Below are positions 11,888 to 21,524 of a stretch of DNA of 64,000 nt, piece after piece. The stretch spans positions 4,726,171-4,790,170 of the forward strand of contig BCKC01000002.1 in NCBI GenBank assembly GCA_001600455.1, in the 5' to 3' direction. A program made the position numbers and the translations under genes. The stretch is from Endocalyx cinctus (Eukaryota; Ascomycota; Sordariomycetes; Amphisphaeriales; Apiosporaceae). The notes under the pieces were generated by a model. It made no database searches and was not told the DNA's origin. It was given only the letters and a program-made list of their open reading frames with translations. Position 1 is the stretch's first letter; the number at the start of each line of letters is the position of its first letter.

Positions 11888-12912
11888 TTACAATTTGCAG
11901 TTGACAATGTCGACGACTATATGATTTTAGTTGGATTAGCGCTGTTAAGGGGAAAAGGGGGGGGTAAAGACTCCTCGGACTCCGTAACATCGGAATTGGA
12001 CTTACATGCGGGCTTAAGACTAGCACCACCGACGAGGAAACCATCGATATCCTTCTCCTTGCTGAGGTCCTTGCAGTTCTTCTCGCTAACGCTGCCGCCG
12101 TACAGGATACGGGTCTCGTCGGCGACGGCCTGGCTCACGTTCTTAGCGAGCCAGTCGCGGATGGAAGCGTGCACCTCCTGGGCCTGCTCGGTGGTGGCGA
12201 CCTTGCCGGTACCGATGGCCCAGATGGGCTCGTAGGCGACGACGATCTTGGACCAGTCCTGGATCTTAGCCTTGAGGGCCTCGAGCTGGGCGGCGATGAC
12301 CTCGAGGGTCTTGCCGGCCTCGCGCACCTCCAGGCTCTCGCCGCAGCACCAGATGACGCTGACGCCGTTCTCGGTCGCGTACTTGGTCTTGGAGGCGACC
12401 ACCTCGTCCGCCTCGCCCAGGACCGTCCGCCGCTCCGAGTGGCCGAGGATGGTCCAGTCGATGCCGCTGTCCTTGAGCTGCGAGACCGAGATCTCGCCCG
12501 TGAAGGCGCCGTTGGGCTTGTCGAACACGTTCTGCGCCGCCACGCCGATCTCCTTCTTGGCCAGCTCGCGCACGAAGAGGAGGTAGAGGGAAGGAGGAGC
12601 GATAACGACCTCTATACATGAATATCAAGAAGTTAAACTCTCTACCTTTTTTTTTTTTTTAAGTTTTTATGACAGAAAGGTACAGGTATCTTACCAGTGT
12701 TGGAATCTAACTGAGCTTTGTTTAGGTTTTCGACAATCTCCTTGATGGACGAGACAGTCCCGTTCCTTGAAATATTTTAAATTAGTTCTTTGTTCTTCTC
12801 CTTTCCTCTACGTTGAAAAAACACGGTACGCTTTTTTTAAGCGAGGAACAACGCGTTTAATGAGGGAAGCTTACATCTTGAAGTTGCCACCGACGAAGAA
12901 CTTGCGAGCCAT
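11888..12912 (-). CDS. tpi1: Triosephosphate isomerase
   Basis: Four exons, 12912-12875, 12765-12695, 12611-12006 and 11916-11888, give 247 residues, the standard length. It starts MARKFFVGGNFKMNGT (Asn and Lys of the active site). It carries the electrophile His in GHSERR, the catalytic Glu in AYEPIWAIGTGK (loop 6 follows) and the phosphate-binding YGGSVS and GGASLKPA motifs. The enzyme interconverts dihydroxyacetone phosphate and glyceraldehyde 3-phosphate in cytosolic glycolysis. The last intron (GTAAGT...TATAG, 12005-11917) puts the final codons (FVDIVNCKL) on a 29-nt exon. Reading through it gives a false 30-residue tail. Third-codon G/C use is strong, as expected for a highly expressed gene. 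Confidence 0.98.
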
Positions 12913-13864
12913 TTTGTTATAGGGTTTTAAAAACAAATTGGATTAATATGTATATATAAATAATGTTCCCGCAGTATAAAAAACTCTGTAAAAAAAAAGA
13001 AGAGAAAAAAGATAATAAACAAGAGTTTCTCGTATGATTCTCGGTAAGAAGACAGAAAAGAATCGAGAGTAATAGGTCGATATTCGCCAGGAACCGGACA
13101 GATGATGGCGGGGTCTTTAATTCTTGCTACTTAAAAAAAAGAGCTCAACAAAGCTAATGATGCAAAAACCCCGCCAAAGTTTACCTTATGACATACCCGT
13201 GGACTCGTGGACTGTGCTATACAATGCATTATGTAATGCTTAAGCTTGTCCACGGGTATCTTTCATCTTACTTGTAGTGGACACAACTCAACCTTCACTC
13301 AACCTTTCTAACCTACATCAGACAAATAAAATAAATAAAATAAATCCATATTTTCGTCAAGAAATAACTCATTTACTGACTTCTGATATGAGAAATATAG
13401 CGTATGCCTACCCATTATAGCTTGGACCTACTTGAATGGGTGACGACGTCACTTTTTCTCTTTTCTTCTTAGGTCTCCAGTCCAGATACATTCAAACAAA
13501 ACAGAAATCCGACAGCTTTTCCGATTCATCATCTCACGCCTCATTCATCCAATACCCAATAAGCTACCAGGCTGCCCAGCTTAAAAATGTTACTGGAATA
13601 TATAAATTTAGAACCGAAAAATAAATCCCTCTTTTTTTGTCACACATACATACATCCACTTGAGACAATTATTCTTAAATAGCTGTTTTAAATCAAACAT
13701 GTTGCAACATGATACCGTCGCAGAGATATCGTACATAATGGGATAAACATTATATATATTAAAAATAAGAAGGAGAAGAAAAACTGTAATAAACAAACCA
13801 ACGTCTCTGAAACTAAACAGCCTAATCTTCCCTATTCACGGAAAATATCGGTCAATATCGGTCT
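12913..13864. promoter_or_regulatory. TPI promoter and intergenic DNA
   Basis: The first few hundred bases upstream of TPI should be its promoter and 5' UTR. An inverted-repeat element lies at 13193-13259. The remainder up to the end of the next gene is A/T-rich with no supported coding sequence. Confidence 0.5.
13193..13259. repeat. 67-bp inverted-repeat element, 12-bp perfect ends
   Basis: ATACCCGTGGAC at 13193-13204 is the exact reverse complement of 13248-13259. The left arm overlaps a direct duplication, CGTGGACT twice in succession. TA at each outer end would fit a Tc1/mariner-type target site. It may be a miniature transposon remnant or a cruciform-forming regulatory site. Confidence 0.6.
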
Positions 13865-15649
13865 CTACCGGGGAGCGTGACCGTAACCCCTTCGTCCAGG
13901 TACCTCTATGTAATGAGGCACTGCGCGATATCTTCCTCCCGGCATTTCCGATAATCGGGAATGATCGCTAAAGTAAGACGACGAGTCGTCGCGGAACGGA
14001 TCGGCCGACAAGAGGGAACCGTGCAACATCTCGTCGTCAAATTCTCCTCGACCGTAATCATAACGGCCGCGAGGAAGTGCTTCGTCGTACAACGCATCAT
14101 CCCGTACGGATAAACGTCTGAAACTACGAGGTATGTCATCATCCATATCATAATCTCTCCCCCTCTCCCTTCGAATGTGTAGCTCTTCCGGGTATCCCCT
14201 ATGGTGGCGGTATAGTGGCTGTGGCGAGTGCGTTTGTATAATGTGAGGTCTCGCCCGAGCTCGACCGAGCCGGGATTCAGCTTCTTGCGCGTCTCGCACG
14301 CCAGCGAGGTAAGCGTCGTCTTCCCTTGTCGTCGGCGGTGGCGGTGCATGCGGCACCGGAGCTACCTGTGGGAATATATGTCTACCGCGGGGAATCTGAG
14401 GGTATATATGTATCCCGCGGGGTGTGTTGCCCCGCTTCCTGTGTTGGCTTCTGCTCTGCTTGGCGTGACCGTGCTTGCGATTTCGGCTCGGACTACGACC
14501 GCGGCGCTCGTGCCTGTACGAGGAGGGACTCGACGATTGCGAGGTATTGGGCGACATCCGGGCACCTCTCCTTTCGTCGGACGAGCTGTCAAATGATGAC
14601 GAACTGTCGGAAGAGTGGTCTCTCCTCCTCCGAACCGGTTTCTTATTGCCGCCGGTTTGCTGAATTGGAGGACCTCGGGGTGGGAGATGTCCCATGTTTC
14701 CTCCACTTGGCCCTGCTCGTGCTTCGGGACGGAGTGGTGGACCTCCTTGAGGAAGCTGAGGTGGCTTGATCTCTGGTGGTTTTATCACTAGTGGTTTCAT
14801 CTGGCGATCCCAGAGCATCTTAAGCGGCGCATTCTTCCTAGGAACGCGTTTGAAATAGACGATAAGTGATTTCCTTTCATAGTACCTCTTTTTTATTCCA
14901 TGACGATGATGATGATCATGGTGTTGGAGGCAGTTGCGGTGGTGGTGACTATGATTATGGTGACGAGTGTGATAGCTTGTACTGGAATTGTGACGGTATC
15001 CTTTCGAACCCGAAAACCATTGTATGTACGAGCTTTGGTGACCACGTTTCCTGGGTATTGAGGTCCCCGTTGCCTGGCTAAGGTATTTGCGAGACAGCTG
15101 ATGGTCAATCTGAGCAACGACCCACTGATAATTCGTCACATCCGGATCTAGTTCCGTTAATTCTCGTTGCGCCTGGTCAATCTGTCGCTGGAGTGCCATA
15201 TTCAAGAGCTTTCTTTTATTTGCTACGTCCAAGGTGGTAAAATTCAGATATCGAATTTGTTTTGCTATCTCAAGCGGCTCCATACTGCGGTCTTCGGATC
15301 GGTAAGCCTTATCCCAAGTAGGGAGGATCGGCCTGCCTTCCTCGTCGTACTCGTCTCTTCCAGGCATCTTCTCATAGCGATAGACCACGTACTCGGTGAG
15401 CTGCTTGACCATGTCGGCCTCTGATAGATGTGTCACGTCTGAGACTATGGTAGTCGGTCTGCCTCGCAATCGTATGTCTGTTGGGACATACTCACGATTG
15501 GGCGGCGGGCCTGGTATCGGGCCCGGCCCCAGGCCTGGGCCAGGGCCAGGGCGACCTGCTTGTCCCGCTTGAGATCTAGGGGCGCCGGGCGCTTGGGGTG
15601 GAGGTTTTCCGTCTCGCCCCTTCAACTGAATGAATTGTTCATTATTCAT
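13865..15649 (-). CDS. Low-complexity Pro/Arg/Ser-rich protein of unknown function
   Basis: A single exon of 594 codons. I do not recognise a named family. Residues 1-50 are Pro/Gly-rich. Residues about 55-200 look ordered and helical, with Gln/Lys/Glu-rich stretches (VKQLTEYVVYRYEKMP, ANKRKLLNMALQRQ). A His-rich linker lies around residues 225-250, followed by SLIVYFKRVPRKNAP near residue 265, a Tyr-Phe-Lys-Arg-x-Pro motif that I associate loosely with fungal orphan proteins. The C-terminal half is Arg/Ser-, Pro- and Asp-rich and should be disordered. Charge and the RS-like runs suggest a nuclear or RNA-associated role, but that is inference. The start ATG has in-frame continuity through the whole protein, and no intron is needed. 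Confidence 0.75.
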   Translation of the reverse strand: MNNEQFIQLKGRDGKPPPQAPGAPRSQAGQAGRPGPGPGLGPGPIPGPPPNREYVPTDIRLRGRPTTIVSDVTHLSEADMVKQLTEYVVYRYEKMPGRDEYDEEGRPILPTWDKAYRSEDRSMEPLEIAKQIRYLNFTTLDVANKRKLLNMALQRQIDQAQRELTELDPDVTNYQWVVAQIDHQLSRKYLSQATGTSIPRKRGHQSSYIQWFSGSKGYRHNSSTSYHTRHHNHSHHHRNCLQHHDHHHRHGIKKRYYERKSLIVYFKRVPRKNAPLKMLWDRQMKPLVIKPPEIKPPQLPQGGPPLRPEARAGPSGGNMGHLPPRGPPIQQTGGNKKPVRRRRDHSSDSSSSFDSSSDERRGARMSPNTSQSSSPSSYRHERRGRSPSRNRKHGHAKQSRSQHRKRGNTPRGIHIYPQIPRGRHIFPQVAPVPHAPPPPTTREDDAYLAGVRDAQEAESRLGRARARPHIIQTHSPQPLYRHHRGYPEELHIRRERGRDYDMDDDIPRSFRRLSVRDDALYDEALPRGRYDYGRGEFDDEMLHGSLLSADPFRDDSSSYFSDHSRLSEMPGGRYRAVPHYIEVPGRRGYGHAPR

Positions 15650-18600
15650 CGTTGCTTGAGAGTTTCTATACTCTTATTTGATCTCAACCAAATTATGGGC
15701 AGAATAAATTAGTCAAATCGGGCGAAGGGAGGATGTGATGCGAGTGCTAATTCATCAGGTGGAAGGCGGTGACCGCTTTATGTGGACTTGCGCAGCTCTT
15801 TGACTCGTCGCTCAGGAGGGAAGATATCTTGATCACCGAGTGTCTCGATGAAAAGTGAGGCAAACTAGTCTAGACACGTTGAGATTCAAGTGGAAGAGAT
15901 TTCTGAAATATTATGACATGAGAATGCTGGTTGAGCTCGATCGAGACGAGCCTTGTCGTGTATAAGTTACTTATATATACCCGAGCCTACAAACCTGCTA
16001 CACATTCACCTCTGCACAAGACTCCGGATATTCACAAGTATCGAATATCTGACGACTGAATTAATTCTGGGCATCACCGCTTCCTCATTATCTGGGATTC
16101 TCTCGGGGCATGCAGGCGAGATGACAGGAACATACCCCCATTGGCCACTTCATTTCACGACTTGCGCTGTGGTCGGTATAAGAATCAAAATTATGGGTTA
16201 CACATCAATCCTAGACAACATACAATAATGCATATACTAGCTTCATTAAGAGCTTGGAGTATTCATCGGATGTGAGGTTTTCTGGTTAGTCTGCATAGTA
16301 TGAGCCAAGAGAAAATAAGGCAACCAAGTTAGCTGCCTGCCATTGCAACACAAGAGCCACCTTATGCACACAACCAGGGCAAAGAGAAGTGCATACGAAG
16401 GGATATGTGCAAAGGGTACGTGCCAACTTACTTCCAGTCTCACCTGTTGAAGATCCATTCATATAGGGAAATGATCATGAAATTCAAACACTAGACAGCA
16501 CGATCTCCCGCCCCGAAGCGAGGTAAGAAGAACACCCTAGGTTAGGTTATCGTCATCATATCGCGCATATGCATAATACATACACCACAAGGCTGTCGCT
16601 TCCCCTTTGTTGAATCATGATTTCATGAAATATAACATGAAAGTTCAAAATACAATCGAGCTAATGACAGATGGGATGAAATCAATCAAAATCGGTTTTT
16701 TTTCATTCTATTATTCTCTGACTTGCGATTTCATGGGTAATTATTTAAACTCGAAATATTCGACAAGAAAGCTAGCCGAGGGTATGCAAGCGTACGGTAT
16801 GGTTATAGAGTAGGCGATCCTATTTACATCTCTACGGAATTGATCACTGGCCCTTCTCTGTTCAGTCGGGCGTACCGCGCAGACGTGTTCCCCAAAACAG
16901 GTGGGGGGACATGCAGATATGCTGACACCTTCACCTATGTCAGAATATTACATCGCATACCTCCCTCTATCATGTCTTGTACCAAAAGGCTAAGCTGAAA
17001 TGCATCGAGCAAATAAATTTATTGGCTACCTTGATTTTCTGTAGCAAACAATCGGGGCGTTTTCTGTTTGCCCTGCTCATATACATACCTACTAATTCAT
17101 CTTCTTGGTAAGCAATGGATGATTGGGGGTAATAAAATCGATATTGGGATACATTTTACCTTTTCAAGGATATACATGTATATGTCAAGAGGAGTCGTAT
17201 AGGGTTTATGTCGCCGATCGCCGATGTTTTCTCTGTTCTCTTTTCTTTTTTGCTTTTTGCATTTCTGCCTTCTTTTGGCACCCTCCACCATCTCTTACTT
17301 ACCCCAACTCACGAAACCCACCACGCTCACAACCACTAGCCTGGTCTTTTGCAACCACCTTTTTGAGCGATTCCACGTGTGGAAGATCATCCATCCCAAT
17401 TTGACGAGTACTACATGCGTTTGAGGATCGGGCAGCATGGCATAACGTTACAGAGTTAGACCTTGTTGGAGATTCCATCATTGGGTTGGTTCTTTGCTTT
17501 TTTTTTCTTCTCCTTCCTAGGACAAGGAAAAATTGATGACATGTTGCGAGATCAGACGATGTTACCATGTAGATGGAATTTTAAGGGCGAGTGGGGGGTT
17601 TTCAGCAGAGCCGCACGCAGCGGATATGACGGAGGTTAATATCTGAGATCGTTGTCATGTGAGAGCTAGTGGGTGTCCGCGGAGAAGCGAGGCGACCGAG
17701 ACGAACCGCGGGGAGCTGCGAGGAGGTAAAGATAGGAGATCATTCCCCGTCGATTACATTCGACGTTAGGATGGGTTAGCTGACCAAAACAAGTATTAGA
17801 CATACCAGGTAAGGTCTAGATTGCTCTAAAGAGAGTTAAAACAATATCCTGTTGATGGGAGCCTTGCTGGCACATGACTTTACTTGCTTTTTATTTTTTA
17901 CTTTTTTATTTTCACTGCAAGAAATACGCGTTGGCCTCCCCCCTCATCCTCCACGATTATACAAATATACGAGATAGAAAGAAGACAAGGAAGAACGTAG
18001 TGCAAAGCAGTCACATGATTGGATAGTAGGACATACAATGGATCTTATAGGACATACACCTAGGTAAGGTTTTCGATTGGCCTCGTCAATATTGCTAGCT
18101 CATCAGACCTTTGTATTACCACATTCTCACCCCGAGACCTTTTATTCGTACGACCTGAGTATCAAAGGTGAGTTGTTACTATAGGACTCTCCTTTCCTGT
18201 CCCTATGTACATTATACACGGCAGTCTTAGGATAAACGAGGCAAAGTAGACGTTCTGCACTATTTTAGCTCCGTCTCATTATTTTGCCTCGTTTCCGTGT
18301 CGTGTAAGTAAAACAGGGCTTGGAAGTAGCCTGCCGGTTTAATATTTCAAGCCTTGTTTTTCCGGTGAAGGAGAGAGAGAACGAAGATGTTCGGACGTCA
18401 AGATATCATCCCCCCCCCCTTCACCTTTCCATACGAACCCAACCAGACAGACACAGAGGCGTAATCGCGTGGATATTTTGCGGTTACTTACATCCTTCCC
18501 CTTCTCTGAAAATGCTATTCATGGGGAGGACGGCAGCTGCAGTTATCCACCCCCTTCTCGTTTCGACGCTCACTTAAGTTTCTGCCTATTGAGCTAACCT

Positions 18601-18693
18601 AGCTGTTTCGGTCTCAAATCTACCGAAGAAATATAGCCGTGCTTTTCGTTGGTGAACGGTGATCGATCTTTGTACGTACGTACAATAAACGCC

Positions 18694-18775
18694 GCGACCC
18701 GAACACCAGCCTTGTGCCTTGTTTGACCCGAAGTACATCGCAGTTGTCAATTGGTATCGGGTCATCGCGGGTCGC
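18694..18775. repeat. Nested inverted repeats
   Basis: GCGACCCG at 18694-18701 pairs with CGGGTCGC at 18768-18775. Inside it, GACCCGA at 18725-18731 pairs with TCGGGTC at 18757-18763. The right arm shares the word GCGACCCGCGA (reverse strand) with 29457-29467. Likely a relic of a small DNA element. Confidence 0.5.
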
Positions 18776-19217
18776 TACATCTGTCAACGTCATGAAAGAA
18801 GAAAGCTATATTATTCGTGCCAGGTCATCAGGAAGCTGATCCGGTTTCAGAAAATGCTCATGACATAAACCGGCTTCGGTATGCTGCGTAGATAGTTAAG
18901 TATGTAATATATGTAAACTCTTTCAAGTTTTCATTAGAGGAGATATTATTAATATAGCGCGGGTATGCATACATACTTAGCGAAGTACGCTAGATACTCT
19001 CAGTCATCTCATGTTTTCGAAAGGCGTGATGTTGGTCTTTTTTGGTGTCTAGAGAATTGAGTTCTTTTTTTTTTTTTGTATGGTCATGAATGGACGTCGA
19101 TGAGATAAAAGGTCAAGACAAACATATTTCTATCTGTGACGTAAAATGGACTCACCTCCCTCTCTTTCTCGCGCATTGTGCGCTTGAAAACGAGAGACCA
19201 TAAACTTGTATCTAGGA

Positions 19218-19750
19218 TCAGAAGATGACGTCGTATCGAAACTCCAATACCACCCATCTCGTAGTGTTGATACGACCATAGAGGAGTGAAACCCTCTCCG
19301 CTAGAGATTCGACAGTGAATTGGACATCTGTCTTTCCAAGACCAAAGATGCGTAAATGGGCAAGGCGATTCCATGAAGATGATACCGATGCCAAGGTCAT
19401 ATTGACTAGATCTTGACCCAAAATCTCTCTGGGTGACAACAACCGTACTAAGTCCTGGATTCCAGTGGATTGAGTCCTGTCTAATGGGGCACGCGAGCTT
19501 GACTCCAAGTGTATCTGCAGTTCTCACCTGAAAACAGTGCCATTATTAATCGGTGGTGTTCGGGTGGTTTCGCACGTTCCGACGTGCTATCGGGCATCTT
19601 CTCTAATTCCCGATACCCCTGTAACAGCACCGGAACTTCCTCGGCACTTCCGATAACATATATGGAGACGAATGTATCTCCGCGGGATATCCGAAGAACC
19701 AACAAAGCATGATGAGACTCTACCTTACAGCTCGTCGAATAGTCTCTCAT
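19218..19750 (-). other. Possible two-exon minus-strand gene or gene relic, unknown
   Basis: An ATG at 19750 opens a frame running to about 19529, reading SRGDTFVSIYVIGSAEEVP. A GTGAGA donor there and a CATTAG acceptor about 47 nt later would join it in phase to a second frame that ends at 19218. The product would be about 170 residues. No family was recognised and the second exon is open in two frames, so the model is weak. It could be a degenerate gene. Confidence 0.2.
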
Positions 19751-20040
19751 AAATTAAGATAATTACTGAATTACTCATCCGTCTTAAAGTGTATTGAATC
19801 GTTATGTAATGCATCTGTCAGGGAGGCAATAGGGTAAGCTAAGTAGCGACTCCGGCGATGGTGGTCTAGATGGGGGGTTTCCTTTCGCGGACTGTAAATT
19901 CATACCACAAGGGAACTTCAAGTTCATGTAGGGTAGACAGACAGCAATTGCGTGCAGCTACGCATAATTTCTACTCTATTTATCACGAATTCGTTGAGTA
20001 GCCGAATATAGTTAATCGACCTGAAAACTGAATTTTCAGA

Positions 20041-21524
20041 ATGGTTCACATCGAGCCTAAGTACTCTATCCCTCGTGACTTTGAAGGTTGGCTTCACCTA
20101 TACCCAATTCAGGCAATATTCAATTGCTGACAAGATAACAGGTCTGGGTGAGGAAGGATTTGATCCAAAAGTAAGATACACATATCCTCTTTAATATTGA
20201 CCAACTTGCGCCATGAGGATTACTCCCGGGTAATATTTCCACGGGAGACTAGGTGTTGGAGGAAGGACGTGATGAATGAGTGCTCTCTTTGGGTGCCTTT
20301 CTTGAGAATTTTATCATATTCAAAGTGCATAAATGCTGATTATCTACTTATGAAAAGTGGCCTAACGGCGCGAGAATCGCCATTTCTTTCGTGTTAAATT
20401 ACGAGTACGTTCATCTTGCTATTTACCTCTCTCAATTTAACCTTTGCCCCCCAAAACTATTTAAACATATCGTCAACTAAACGATCCAATCAGAGAAGGA
20501 GGCGAGCGCTCCGTAGCGGACGGCGACCCGTTCTGCGAGCCGTACCTATGGGAAAAAGGGGCATCGAGCACCTCCCTGGGGGCCAAAGCCGGGGCCCGTT
20601 ACCTCAACGCGGAGCAGGACTTCGAGTACGGAAGCCGGGTGGGCTCCTGGCGGCTGATCCGGCTGTTTAAGGAGTTCGGATGGAACTTCACGACCTTCGC
20701 GATCGCAACGGCGCTCGCCCGGCATCCCGAGTTTGCGAAGGCCCTCGTTCGCGACGGCCACGAGATCGCAGCCCACGGTTACAAGTGGCTCGATATTTGG
20801 GATTACTCCCTCGAGGAGGATAAGGAGTATATCAGGAAGTGCATCACGCTGCTTAAGGAGGCGACGGGGGAGATGCCCGTAGGGGCTTATTTCGGGAGGG
20901 GGACGCCGCAGACGTAAGTTGAAAATAATTCAAAGTTATTTTCACTTCTTTTTCTTTTTCTTCAGTTTCTCTACCTTTTTTTTTTTTTTTTTTGTTTATG
21001 GAACATGAATCGGCTAATTTAACGTTACTCTCAGGCATGCTTTATTCCCCGAAGTATGGGAGAGCGTCGGCGCGGAATTTCAGTGGTCGTCCGAGTGCTA
21101 CAACGACGACGTGCCCTATTGGATCGACCTGCCGTGGGAGAGCTCGCTACCGGAGCCTGAACGCAAGGGGATGCTGATGATACCGTACTGCTACGACACC
21201 AACGACGGCAAGTTCCACATGTCGCCCGGGTTCGGCAGCTCGGTGGCGGAGACGTACGTGCAGTACCTGAAGAACACGTTCGACTGCCTCTACCGCGAGG
21301 GCGGCAAGATGATGAACATACCGATGCATACCCGCATCATGGGCAAGCCGGGTCGCTCCGAGGCCCTCCGCCAGTTCATGCAGTACGTCGCCCAGAAGGA
21401 GGGGGTGTGGGTGACGACCAGGCGCGACATCGCGAGGCACATGCGCGAGAATTTCCCCTATAAGCCAAACGGCGCTTGGCGAGGGGGTGTGGGTGGTCCT
21501 GCCGCCGCGTCTTCGGCATCTTGA
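20041..21524 (+). CDS. PuuE-type polysaccharide deacetylase / allantoinase-like protein
   Basis: Five exons, 20041-20086, 20142-20170, 20358-20404, 20494-20913 and 21035-21524, give 343 residues with consistent phases. Joined, the start reads PRDFEGLGEEGFDPK, then WPNGARIAISFVLNYE, then EGGERSVADGDPF, the signature opening of the PuuE/Cda1 branch of the NodB deacetylase superfamily. HEIAAHGYKWLDIWDYS replaces the usual metal-binding HxxxH motif, as in bacterial PuuE, which is described as a metal-independent allantoinase. Fungal relatives are often labelled chitin deacetylase, but this one lacks a signal peptide, so a cytosolic hydrolase of ureide or similar C-N bonds is more likely. The first donor (GTTGGC) and the third acceptor (AAAAG) are weak. 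Strong third-position G/C is restricted to the last two exons. Confidence 0.88.

Larger units (their letters stand above)
15650..20040. other. Gene-poor region, 4.4 kb
   Basis: No gene is firmly supported. Frames of 60-147 codons occur on both strands but show no recognised domain. The best candidate is a pair of joinable minus-strand frames at 19218-19750, listed separately. Nested inverted repeats occur at 18694-18775. No tRNA or rRNA was seen. Confidence 0.5.

Noticed and set aside
12266..12628. Arg/Gly-rich 120-codon frame on the minus strand, and plus-strand frames of 112-150 codons
   Set aside because: These are shadows of the G/C-rich TPI exon in other frames.
14893..15117. Alternative frame suggesting a frameshift or intron in the orphan gene
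   Set aside because: The main frame stays open and leads through a His-rich linker into SLIVYFKRVP, so no shift is needed.
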